Part shown: positions 1 to 6,150 of the stretch, one piece after another
Layout of the letters: every line of letters starts with the position of its first letter
Numbering within the stretch: position 1 is the first letter of the stretch
Source of the DNA: Methylomarinum sp.
Lineage (GTDB): Bacteria > Pseudomonadota > Gammaproteobacteria > Methylococcales > Methylomonadaceae
NCBI GenBank assembly: GCA_013139755.1
Contig: WTAG01000325.1
Coordinates: 1 to 9,265, forward strand
Length of the DNA stretch: 9,265 nucleotides
Direction: 5' to 3'
Notes under the pieces: model-generated
Database searches by the model: none
What the model saw: only the letters and a program-made list of their open reading frames with translations
What the model was told of the DNA's origin: nothing
Position numbers and translations under genes: made by a program

Positions 1-105
1 TCGGATGGTGAACCTGGTGCTAAAAGCATTTGGATCGGTTTTCAACGGATTCAAGATTGCGTATATGGTATTCAAATGGCTCACAAGCTAGAAGGTCTGG
101 GTTAA
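1..105 (+). CDS. IS4-family transposase, C-terminal 34 residues (5' truncated by window)
   Basis: Frame 1 is open from the first base to a TAA at 103-105. The peptide begins SDGEPGAKSIWIGFQRIQDC and ends KLEGLG. The pattern of a Gly/Pro loop, then (S/T)-hydrophobic-W-x-G-(F/L)-(Q/R)-hydrophobic-x-D and a helix is the typical extreme C-terminus of IS4-family DDE transposases, the part that forms the dimerisation helix in Tn5 transposase. The catalytic DDE residues lie outside the window, so activity cannot be judged. The family call rests on this motif and on the Tn5-like terminal repeat just downstream. Confidence 0.75.
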   Translation, partial: SDGEPGAKSIWIGFQRIQDCVYGIQMAHKLEGLG

Positions 106-107
106 AT

Positions 108-128
108 AGATGTGTGTAAGGAGATGAG
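108..128 (+). repeat. Putative IS terminal inverted repeat, Tn5 mosaic-end-like
   Basis: The first 13 bases, AGATGTGTGTAAG, match the Tn5 mosaic end (AGATGTGTATAAGAGACAG) at 12 positions. The following bases (GAGATGAG) resemble its GAGACAG tail with one extra base. The repeat sits 2 bp after the transposase stop and just before the kinase frame, where an IS50-group right end should be. The partner repeat is outside the window. Confidence 0.65.
118..123 (+). promoter_or_regulatory. Ribosome-binding site of the truncated kinase, located inside the IS tip
   Basis: AAGGAG lies 7 bases before the ATG at 131 and falls within the putative IS terminal repeat. The kinase frame is closed by a TGA at 125-127, so translation must start at 131 or further in. 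The insertion thus appears to have supplied the initiation signal for the remaining part of the gene. Confidence 0.6.
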
Positions 129-130
129 TT

Positions 131-1555
131 ATGGGTAAAGAAATGACCATGTTGATTCCAAATGATGCTCGCTTAGCACATTTAGAAGGCGTAAAAGCGT
201 TTAGAGACTCAAATAATAATATAATAAACAAGTATGCTCGAAATAAAGTATTGAGAGGTTTACATAAAGATGGACGTGTTTTTCCAGCAGATGTGGGTAT
301 TTCTAAAAAACAGTTGTCTGATGGTAAGTGGCAATTTACTGCCTTTGTTCGTGATATAACCGAACAACAACGTTTGGAAAAAGATCTAATAAAAGCAAAA
401 GAGAAAGCTGAACAAGCAAATGAATTTAAATCCCTGTTTCTTGCCAATATGAGCCATGAAATCCGTACTCCAATACATGGGATTATTGGCATGTCCCAAC
501 TGGCTTTTGATTCACAATCGCTTTCCAAGAAACAGGAATTTATAGAAAAGGCAAATCATAATGCCAAACTACTTCTTGGTATTATTAACGAAATTCTTGA
601 TTTCTCTAAGATTGAGTCTGGTCAGTCAGAAGTAGAACACATAGATTTTGATTTGCAGTTGGTGTTAGAAAATCTATCGAATATTATTGCCCTCAAGGCA
701 GCTGAGAATGGACTTCAATTCCAAGTTAAACTTGCACCTGATCTTCCTGTTATCCTCAAAGGCGACCCATTACGTCTTGGACAGATCCTGATTAATCTAT
801 GTAACAATGCTATCAAATTTACCCCAGATGGGAGTGTACAAATTAGGGTTGTACAGGATTGCACTAATGAGGAAAATCATTTGTTACACTTTTGTATCAG
901 TGATACAGGTATCGGTATCAAAGAAGAGCAACTTAATAAATTATTTCAACCCTTTACTCAGGCAGATATTACAACCACCCGTATATATGGAGGAACAGGA
1001 CTTGGGTTATCAATTTGTAAAAAACTGACCGAGATGATGAATGGAGAGATTTGGGTAGAAAGCAGTTATGGTGTAGGTTCAAACTTCCATGTTACATTAC
1101 CTTTGCTGGAAGGAAATCCTGCACTAATTGAGAAAAAGCCAACAGATATTATTGGTAGTAGAAAAAAAATCAAAGGAGCAAGAGTACTATTGGTAGAAGA
1201 TAATGCGTTTAATCAAGAGATTGCAAATGAAATACTCAGTGACATTGGTATCATCGTTACTTCGGTCTGGAATGGTCAGGAAGCACTGGAAATATTGAAA
1301 ACTGAGAGCTTTGATATCATCTTGATGGATTCACTTATGCCTGTGATGGATGGGTACGCTGCTACAAGAGAAATCCGCAAACAAGCAAAGTTTAAGGAAC
1401 TACCTATAATATCTATGAGTGCCAGTACCACGAAAAGTGATCGGGAAAAGGCTATCGTTACAGGTATGAATGACCACCTTGGCAAGCCGTTTGAAGTAGA
1501 GGGTCTCATAGAGATATTAGCACGCTGGATTTCTCCTCAAAACATTAAAAAATAA
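131..1555 (+). CDS. Hybrid sensor histidine kinase/response regulator, 5'-truncated within its PAS domain
   Basis: This 474-residue hybrid kinase of a two-component phosphorelay would autophosphorylate a His and pass the phosphate to its own receiver. Residues 1-80 are the second half of a PAS domain: they begin at GKEMTMLIP, contain [14 protein letters not shown] and end with the FVRDITEQQ motif. The PAS start, including the usual N-P-x-x-x-x-x-F-G-Y segment, is missing. A short coiled linker leads to HisKA (phosphoacceptor His109 in MSHEIRTP). The HATPase_c domain has the N box (Asn222, Asn226), G1 (D258-TGIGI), an F box (LFQPF, 271-275) and G2 (GGTGLGL, 287-293). The receiver (about 350-468) has Glu356/Asp357, phosphoacceptor Asp400, Ser430 and Lys452. 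No Hpt domain follows and no membrane segment is present. The missing sensor half coincides with the IS tip upstream, so the original gene was probably longer. The remaining core is intact and has an RBS. Whether it is expressed or still useful is unknown. Confidence 0.92.
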   Translation: MGKEMTMLIPNDARLAHLEGVKAFRDSNNNIINKYARNKVLRGLHKDGRVFPADVGISKKQLSDGKWQFTAFVRDITEQQRLEKDLIKAKEKAEQANEFKSLFLANMSHEIRTPIHGIIGMSQLAFDSQSLSKKQEFIEKANHNAKLLLGIINEILDFSKIESGQSEVEHIDFDLQLVLENLSNIIALKAAENGLQFQVKLAPDLPVILKGDPLRLGQILINLCNNAIKFTPDGSVQIRVVQDCTNEENHLLHFCISDTGIGIKEEQLNKLFQPFTQADITTTRIYGGTGLGLSICKKLTEMMNGEIWVESSYGVGSNFHVTLPLLEGNPALIEKKPTDIIGSRKKIKGARVLLVEDNAFNQEIANEILSDIGIIVTSVWNGQEALEILKTESFDIILMDSLMPVMDGYAATREIRKQAKFKELPIISMSASTTKSDREKAIVTGMNDHLGKPFEVEGLIEILARWISPQNIKK

Positions 1556-1767
1556 GAGTAAAGGAAATTTATCGACTGTCAGTAAAGGATCGATGGCGGT
1601 CTTTCGGCGTACGGATTTACTTGACCACTACAAACATGTCAGGTCGAGTTTGAGTCAATACAATTAATTCTTTTATTATTTACCTTAATATGCTTTTTGA
1701 AGGTCTTTCATAATCGTTTTAATAAGTTTTTAGATGCTCTTAGTCTTTAACCTTTCTCCAGCACCTT
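1556..1767. other. Non-coding gap between the kinase and the yrdA-like gene
   Basis: The stretch separates two converging genes. The part around 1585-1650 is richer in G and C than the AT-rich remainder, and holds only a weak inverted pair (CTTGACC and GGTCGAG around 1619-1655, one mispair). I see no T-run-backed terminator, tRNA or convincing gene. A 24-codon frame beginning at the ATG in GATCGATGGCGG lacks any recognisable similarity. Confidence 0.5.
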
Positions 1768-2298
1768 TCACCTGCTCTTCAAATACTCATCTTTCAATTG
1801 CATATAATGTTTATAAGAGTATTCTAAAAACTCTTTTTCAGAATCTTTTAAGGGACGCACTTGTTTAGCCGGTGCACCCACATATAAATAGCCGCTTTCC
1901 AATGTTTTTCCTGGGGACACTAAGGCACCCGCACCCAGCATCACATAATCTTCCAATACTGCATCATCCATAATAATCGCGCCAATGCCCACTAAGCAAT
2001 AATCACCAACTGTACAAGCATGTACCACTGCCCTATGCCCAATCGTCACGCCTTTACCGATTTTTAAAGGATGGCCTTCCGTCGAATAATCTCCAGCATG
2101 AGAGACATGTAACACCGAGCCATCCTGAACATTAGTACCCGCACCAACACTAATACTTTCCACATCGCCTCTAATAACCGTTGTTGGCCAAACAGAAACG
2201 TCATCACCCAGCATTACATCCCCAATAACAACTGCACTGTCATCAATATAAACATTTTCCCCAACAATAGGTTGTTGGCCTTTAAATAGTTTTATCAT
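1768..2298 (-). CDS. yrdA: Gamma-class carbonic anhydrase-like hexapeptide protein (YrdA family)
   Basis: This is a left-handed beta-helix protein of the gamma carbonic anhydrase/YrdA family, probably a soluble trimer. Repeated hexapeptide turns are visible throughout (for example VVIGDV, VTIGHR, VMLGAG). Counting from the ATG (176 residues), the zinc ligands of the archaeal enzyme Cam match His64 (in GSVLH), His88 and His93 (GHRAVVH). The Cam residues Arg59, Asp61, Gln75 and Asp76 match Arg43, Asp45, Gln58 and Asp59. All these sites are therefore present, but many YrdA-type proteins have no demonstrated carbonic anhydrase activity. The C-terminus (ESGYLYVGAPAKQVRPL, then a helix ending KDEYL) is characteristic of YrdA. 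The frame could also open with a GTG at 2301, but AGGAGG lies 7 bases before the ATG at 2298 and only 4 before the GTG, so I chose the ATG. The gene is divergent from the SPFH gene. Confidence 0.92.
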   Translation of the reverse strand: MIKLFKGQQPIVGENVYIDDSAVVIGDVMLGDDVSVWPTTVIRGDVESISVGAGTNVQDGSVLHVSHAGDYSTEGHPLKIGKGVTIGHRAVVHACTVGDYCLVGIGAIIMDDAVLEDYVMLGAGALVSPGKTLESGYLYVGAPAKQVRPLKDSEKEFLEYSYKHYMQLKDEYLKSR

Positions 2299-2305
2299 CA
2301 CAATC

Positions 2306-2311
2306 CCTCCT
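2306..2311 (-). promoter_or_regulatory. Strong Shine-Dalgarno (AGGAGG) that decides the yrdA start
   Basis: On the minus strand AGGAGG is followed by GATT, then GTG ATG. The spacing is 7 bases to the ATG and 4 to the GTG, which favours the ATG at 2296-2298 as initiator. Confidence 0.7.
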
Positions 2312-2318
2312 AATATTT

Positions 2319-2326
2319 ATTATAAT
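2319..2326. promoter_or_regulatory. Candidate overlapping -10 elements of a divergent promoter
   Basis: ATTATAAT contains a perfect TATAAT on the plus strand (2321-2326) and another on the minus strand (2319-2324), in the 58-bp gap between the yrdA-like and SPFH starts. The plus-strand hexamer would give a leader of about 24 bases before the SPFH ATG. No good -35 box is visible at the right distance on either strand, so this rests on the -10 match and position alone in AT-rich DNA. Confidence 0.35.
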
Positions 2327-2356
2327 GATACAACATCTGTTTAAACTGAGGTTGAT

Positions 2357-3370
2357 ATGGCTCTACTTGATGGTATTAAAAGACAACGTCGTTCGGTTAT
2401 CGAATGGAAAAACCCGCCTGCAGACGTTTTACTCTCTCAGTGGACAGAAAATGGTGATGAAATTAAAAATGCCTCTAAACTGATTGTAGGGCCTGGCCAA
2501 GGCTGTATTTTTGTTTATGAAGGCAAAGTGCAATCTGTCATTGAAGAAGAGTGTTTAATTGACCTTAAAACGGCCAACATCCCTTTCTGGACCACTATCA
2601 CAAAATTTATGCAGTTCTTTGATAGTGAACATAAAGTAGGCATTTACTTTTACAAAAAAAGCAAAATCCTGGATCAAAAATGGGGCACCACCTCCCCTAT
2701 AAAATACGATGACCCTAAATATAAGTTTCCTATCAGTTTAAAAGCTTATGGAAATTACAGTTATCGAATTTATGATCCAAAAGATTTCTTTGTCAACGTA
2801 GTCGGCAGTCACACTGATTTTTATGTGGATGATTTCAGAAATGTCATGTCTGCCCGCATCATTCATCCCATTAGTGATTACCTGGCTGAAAGTAAGTTCA
2901 GCTATGCAGAAGTTGATGCTAATCGAGAAGAAATAGCGCGTGGTATCTCCATCAAGTTATCTATGGCATTTCGTAAACTCGGCTTTGATATTACCGACTT
3001 TAGAATCGAAGGCACTGACTTTGATGAAGACACCTTAAAACGCATCAATCGGATCGCCGATTTAACCGCAGAAGCTCAGGCGGCCAAGGCAGTGGGGCTG
3101 GATTATGCCAAAGTACAACAACTGGAGGCCATGCGTGAAGCCGCACGAAATGAAGGCGGTGGTGCAGGTATCGGCATGGGAATGGGAGCCGGCATTGGTT
3201 TAGGTCAAACCATGGCGCAAACCATGACCGAGCAGAATACAGCACAACCACAAGCTAAAGCTGATGACCCTATGGCAAAATTATCACAACTAAAAAAGAT
3301 GTTTGAGGCTGAGCTGATCACCGAACAAGAGTATTCCAGCAAAAAGCAAAGCATTCTGGATCAGCTATAA
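2357..3370 (+). CDS. SPFH-domain protein with C-terminal SHOCT domain (YdjI/virion-core-like)
   Basis: This 337-residue protein is a member of the SPFH (stomatin/prohibitin/flotillin-like) superfamily, in the branch often annotated as virion-core-protein-like and including Bacillus YdjI. Residues about 15-245 form the SPFH region: an opening IEWKNPPADVLLSQW, a beta-rich core with the VGPGQGCIFVYEGKV strand turn (44-58), then a helical part rich in Ala, Glu and Lys (about 185-265). A Gly/Met-rich linker (267-283, GGGAGIGMGMGAGIGLG) leads to a SHOCT module (304-337, DPMAKLSQLKKMFEAELITE...), a short helical hairpin common at the ends of oligomeric bacterial proteins. No signal peptide or transmembrane helix is evident, so it probably associates with membranes peripherally as an oligomer. 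The ATG follows GAGGT at 5-base spacing. The zinc-ribbon gene starts 1 base after the stop, so the two are almost certainly co-translated. The cellular role is not established. Confidence 0.88.
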   Translation: MALLDGIKRQRRSVIEWKNPPADVLLSQWTENGDEIKNASKLIVGPGQGCIFVYEGKVQSVIEEECLIDLKTANIPFWTTITKFMQFFDSEHKVGIYFYKKSKILDQKWGTTSPIKYDDPKYKFPISLKAYGNYSYRIYDPKDFFVNVVGSHTDFYVDDFRNVMSARIIHPISDYLAESKFSYAEVDANREEIARGISIKLSMAFRKLGFDITDFRIEGTDFDEDTLKRINRIADLTAEAQAAKAVGLDYAKVQQLEAMREAARNEGGGAGIGMGMGAGIGLGQTMAQTMTEQNTAQPQAKADDPMAKLSQLKKMFEAELITEQEYSSKKQSILDQL

Positions 3371-3371
3371 C

Positions 3372-4031
3372 ATGGCTAGATGTCATTCCTGCTCAGCACC
3401 TTTACCCGCAAACATTAATCGCTGTCGCTATTGCAATGTACGAAATGATGTTGATCTGCACGGTAAACACCAATACAGTATTAAAACCAGACAGTCTGAT
3501 CGTATCTGCCCGCATTGTGACACTGAGTTACAAACCGTCAAATTAAATATTGATGGTGCTTTTTATATAGAACGCTGCAAAACATGTTTTGGCTTATTTT
3601 TTGACCCTGGCGAAATTGAAACCTTACTTGAAAGTAGCGTTTCCAATGTCTTCAATATCAATTTAAAACTGATAAAAAACATTAATAAAGACCGTTACCA
3701 AAGACATCAAGCGGTTAAATACGTTAAATGTCCTGTTTGTAGAGTTCTTATGAACCGAGTCAATTTTGGCCACCGTAGCGGTGTGATTATAGATCGTTGT
3801 TCAAAACATGGTGTTTGGGTTGATAGCGGTGAAATCACCCATTTAATGGAGTGGAAAAAAGCCGGTGGTGAATTGTTAAACGCCCAAAACCAGGAAAAGA
3901 CCAAGCACAAAAAGAAAACGCCTCACCCCATGCCCGACTATCAAAGGGATAACCATTATCAACAACCTAAAAGCATGGAAACAGAGCTATTTGATAGTAT
4001 TTCCTCTCTTGTCTATAAACTTTTTGGCTAG
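3372..4031 (+). CDS. Multi-zinc-ribbon protein with two zf-TFIIB modules, partner of the SPFH protein
   Basis: This 219-residue protein has three metal-binding modules. An N-terminal four-Cys ribbon uses Cys4, Cys7, Cys18 and Cys21. A first zf-TFIIB-type module uses Cys46, Cys49, Cys69 and Cys72, followed by the typical GLFFDPGEIETLL tail. A second uses Cys120, Cys123, Cys143 and, in place of the last Cys, His146, followed by GVWVDSGEITHLM. The two later modules share the pattern C-P-x-C, about 20 residues, (E/D)-R-C, then a hydrophobic-D-x-G-E helix, so they look like an internal duplication. The C-terminal 50 residues are basic and polar, then end in a short amphipathic helix. The ATG lies 1 base past the SPFH stop with no strong Shine-Dalgarno of its own, suggesting translational coupling. 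Zinc binding and protein contact are the likely roles; DNA binding is not implied. No partner other than the SPFH protein is suggested by context. Confidence 0.85.
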   Translation: MARCHSCSAPLPANINRCRYCNVRNDVDLHGKHQYSIKTRQSDRICPHCDTELQTVKLNIDGAFYIERCKTCFGLFFDPGEIETLLESSVSNVFNINLKLIKNINKDRYQRHQAVKYVKCPVCRVLMNRVNFGHRSGVIIDRCSKHGVWVDSGEITHLMEWKKAGGELLNAQNQEKTKHKKKTPHPMPDYQRDNHYQQPKSMETELFDSISSLVYKLFG

Positions 4032-4123
4032 TCAAAGGACTACTAGTGCTCCGACAATTTTTGTTTGATGGGCGCTTCATGCTATCTCAATCACTACATC
4101 ATAATCGTTAAATTAAGTTTTTC

Positions 4124-4158
4124 GTAGCCTTGCTGTAACCAAGCGAAATCAAGGCTAC
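4124..4158. repeat. 35-bp palindromic repeat with perfect 9-bp arms, overlapping the end of the PilZ-like gene
   Basis: GTAGCCTTG (4124-4132) and CAAGGCTAC (4150-4158) are perfect inverted arms around a 17-base centre containing AAGCGAAAT. The layout GTAGCC..., AGCGAAA, ...GGCTAC is that of a dispersed intergenic palindrome known to me from many proteobacterial genomes. It lies between converging genes, and its right arm contains the TAG stop (4155-4157) of the minus-strand gene. It could act as a transcript-end hairpin for both genes, but neither side has a U-run, so a simple intrinsic terminator is doubtful. Confidence 0.7.
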
Positions 4159-5879
4159 ATTGAATTACTTTCTTCAATAAAAAACAATTCAGCATGGCTT
4201 ATTGCTTGCGTAGAATTGATCAGCTTAGTCAGTCGACACCGCCTAATCAGCTTCTTTTGCTTAATAAAAATAAACTCACCTAACTCATAATCCCCCGTTT
4301 TATAGACCAGACTATCAACCTCTTTTAACCCTTCTATCCTAGGCAATAAAACCCCCCAACGTCCATGTTCTTTATCATTCGGGCGATAGGTATAAACCGA
4401 GTCAGACTCAAACCCAATCACTTCAACGCCTAACCGAACAGCAGCACTCTGTAGTTGCTCCAACCGCCTAATAATTGTAATTTCCAGTCGCTCTGAATCA
4501 TTTAAAACCAGCCCTAGGACATCACCCAATTTTACTCTATTGGCTTTATCGGCCCAGCATAATGCATAACCCTTAATACTACTGTTAATTAAAGTGACAT
4601 CACTGGTCTCTACATTTTCAATCAAACTATTTCTATCAGAATGCGTTGAATCCCAAACATCCATATCCGCTGAAAATCCTGAACTCAGCTGAAAAATATT
4701 TTTGATTTGCTCATTTTTTTTAATATCATCTTTAAGCTCGCTTTGCTTCTGGTGCATGTGCTCATATCCTTTAGAAAGCAACGCCCAATCCTGAACCTTT
4801 TCAGGTTTAACTTCTACTTTAACCTCACCATCTTTGGCACGAAGATAACTACTTAGATAATCAAAGCCTGCAATCCCAGTGGAAACACCTGTCTCATCAA
4901 TACGGGTAAACTTTCTTGCTTGAGTCCCGCCTAATGACTTAATCACTCTTACCAATAAGGCTTTATTTAAGCCCTCTATAAGACCAAGACCAGATTCACC
5001 TTGCTTTAAACTCTGATAAATATGTTTAGCCATACTCACTGTTTCTATAGATCGTGTAGCAGCATTCAACTGATAATTATTTAACCTTGCAACAGGCCTA
5101 GGCTCACAATCCTTATCGAGATCAAATACAACATTATCGCTTTCACTGCTAATATTGACTTGAGCAACATATTTCCCAAGAAAGTTAAAAACGACCTTCA
5201 TGTCCCTTGCTCTAAACTGATTAGGATTAGAAAGACTAAAAACTATGATTTGTTTAAATATCGTGGCGATGGTTTCATCTTGCACTCCAAACCGAACTAA
5301 TGAAGCATCCAATACAGCCTCTTTTTCAGCCACAAAATAGATCTGATAACACAACAACCAAAAACCTTTGCTAGGCAAACGATAAACAGCCGTCATTTTT
5401 AAATAAGCCTGAGCCAAGGAAAATAAAGCCTGATACCAGGAATAGGCTTTAACCCCCTTATCATCTATTGTTTTTGCTACAAAACATAAACTTCGAGCAA
5501 GCCCTAGATAACTCCATGCAATCATCTCTAGCTCTCTACTTTCTTCCTCCGGCAAAGGAAAAGCCATGTCATCCTGTTCTTTATCAACACGATTAACAAT
5601 TTGTTTAATACACGTACAAATTTTTTCCAGAAAAATAATACGTTGCTGTACAGGAATTTGAGTTTTATTTAATGTTTCAATTAAAGAGTACATTTTTTTA
5701 ACAGACCCGGCATAATCATCCAATACCATTAAGCTATTCAACCAATCCGTTAACGCTTCTTCACTTAATACAAAAGGCATTTTAAAATTTCCTACCTCTT
5801 CTGCTATCTTGAACCTGGCATTTTCCATTGAGCTCTTACCCTCCAAAGAACATTCTTTTATAAAATCCAAAACTGACAT
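4155..5879 (-). CDS. Large TPR-like/PilZ-like domain protein, candidate cyclic-di-GMP signalling protein
   Basis: The open frame encodes 574 residues with no signal peptide or membrane segment. Residues about 20-320 are helical and rich in Leu, Tyr and Ala (for example MIAWSYLGLARSLCF, WYQALFSLAQAYLKM), like a repeat or TPR-type scaffold. Residues about 426-490 resemble a PilZ beta-barrel: NSSIKG (432-437) fits the (D/N)xSxxG motif, followed by GDVLGLVL, TIIRRLEQL and LGVEVIGF. The preceding RxxxR motif of canonical PilZ domains is not visible, so cyclic-di-GMP binding is doubtful. A further beta-rich stretch (508-550, GVLLPRIEG... ELGEFIFI) follows. The overall shape matches a gammaproteobacterial family of cytosolic proteins of unclear function that begin near RFxIA, have this helical half and end in this barrel. 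Family homologues favour Met18 as the true N-terminus (557 residues). The gene runs convergent to the zinc-ribbon gene and divergent from the HDOD array. I do not claim a specific function. Confidence 0.75.
   Translation of the reverse strand: MSVLDFIKECSLEGKSSMENARFKIAEEVGNFKMPFVLSEEALTDWLNSLMVLDDYAGSVKKMYSLIETLNKTQIPVQQRIIFLEKICTCIKQIVNRVDKEQDDMAFPLPEEESRELEMIAWSYLGLARSLCFVAKTIDDKGVKAYSWYQALFSLAQAYLKMTAVYRLPSKGFWLLCYQIYFVAEKEAVLDASLVRFGVQDETIATIFKQIIVFSLSNPNQFRARDMKVVFNFLGKYVAQVNISSESDNVVFDLDKDCEPRPVARLNNYQLNAATRSIETVSMAKHIYQSLKQGESGLGLIEGLNKALLVRVIKSLGGTQARKFTRIDETGVSTGIAGFDYLSSYLRAKDGEVKVEVKPEKVQDWALLSKGYEHMHQKQSELKDDIKKNEQIKNIFQLSSGFSADMDVWDSTHSDRNSLIENVETSDVTLINSSIKGYALCWADKANRVKLGDVLGLVLNDSERLEITIIRRLEQLQSAAVRLGVEVIGFESDSVYTYRPNDKEHGRWGVLLPRIEGLKEVDSLVYKTGDYELGEFIFIKQKKLIRRCRLTKLINSTQAISHAELFFIEESNSM
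5839..5844 (-). promoter_or_regulatory. Shine-Dalgarno GGAGGG supporting an internal start of the PilZ-like gene
   Basis: GGAGGG on the minus strand lies 10 bases before an in-frame ATG at 5826-5828 (residue 18). The first ATG (5877-5879) has only a weak purine stretch (ACAAGAAA) before it. The protein sequence from Met18 (MENARFKIA) is also the more family-like opening, so 5828 is a serious candidate for the real start. Confidence 0.45.
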
Positions 5880-6150
5880 TTTCTTGTCTGCTATACTCGT
5901 GCAAAATAAAATGAGACATAGATCACAATATTGACTAAGATATATTGTAATACACTAATATTTGATAACAAGATCACTGTAGCTTTGTGCAGTTACGAAT
6001 CCATGGCAACTACGAACGAAGTATCAATACCCTTTTTTAACTGATAGGGCGCCTACTGTCCACTCATATTGAACGCAACAATAAAAAAATCTTAACTCGC
6101 ACCTAAGCAATTTTATCTTTTGTGCAATTTTATATTTTCAAGGTATCACT
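5880..6150. promoter_or_regulatory. 271-bp divergent regulatory region between the PilZ-like gene and the HDOD array
   Basis: No gene is visible. It must carry the start signals for both sides. Visible elements are an inverted pair ACAATAT (5925-5931) and ATATTGT (5942-5948) with a 10-base spacer, and the near-palindromic TGTAATACA beginning at 5946. A TTGACT at 5931-5936 could be a -35 box, but no good -10 sits 16-18 bases downstream. A 13-codon ATG frame at 6003 ends at a TGA near 6044 and has no RBS. AAGG (6140-6143) is the RBS of the first HDOD gene, 7 bases before its ATG. Confidence 0.4.
6107..6133 (+). repeat. Direct repeat of GCAATTTTAT upstream of the first HDOD gene
   Basis: The 10-mer GCAATTTTAT occurs at 6107-6116 and again at 6124-6133, 17 bases apart start to start, just upstream of the RBS. 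It may be a regulator-binding pair, or chance in AT-rich DNA. Confidence 0.35.

Larger units (their letters stand above)
1..128 (+). mobile_element. Right end of an IS4-family (IS50-like) insertion sequence, partial
   Basis: The segment contains the 3' end of a transposase gene followed 2 bp later by a Tn5-like terminal repeat, so it is the right-hand tip of an insertion sequence whose body lies to the left of the window. The boundary falls at about 127/128, where the kinase reading frame (GTT ATG GGT) begins right after a TGA. The exact last base and any target duplication cannot be determined, because the other end of the element is not present. Confidence 0.75.

Noticed and set aside
88..528. 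146-residue minus-strand frame opposite the kinase
   Set aside because: It overlaps the IS tip and the PAS/HisKA coding region; the composition (Cys, Ser and Phe rich) is that of an antisense shadow, and the plus-strand domains are unambiguous.
1593..1667. Small 24-codon frame (MAVFRRTDLLDHYKHV...) after the kinase
   Set aside because: It has a Shine-Dalgarno-like AAAGGA, but only 3 bases before the ATG, no recognisable family and a length expected by chance; the surrounding stretch shows no other coding signal.
3140..3260. Gly/Met-rich repetitive stretch as a possible frameshift or repeat insertion in the SPFH gene
   Set aside because: The frame is intact, and a Gly/Met-rich linker before the C-terminal module is a common feature of this SPFH branch.
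4029..4061. Possible intrinsic terminator after the zinc-ribbon gene (TAGTC-AAAG-GACTA, then a later T-run)
   Set aside because: The stem is only 5 AT-containing pairs, and the T-run begins about a dozen bases after it, so it is too weak to call.
6003..6044. 13-codon ATG frame in the divergent region, possible leader peptide
   Set aside because: There is no RBS, no run of regulatory codons and no attenuator hairpin following it.
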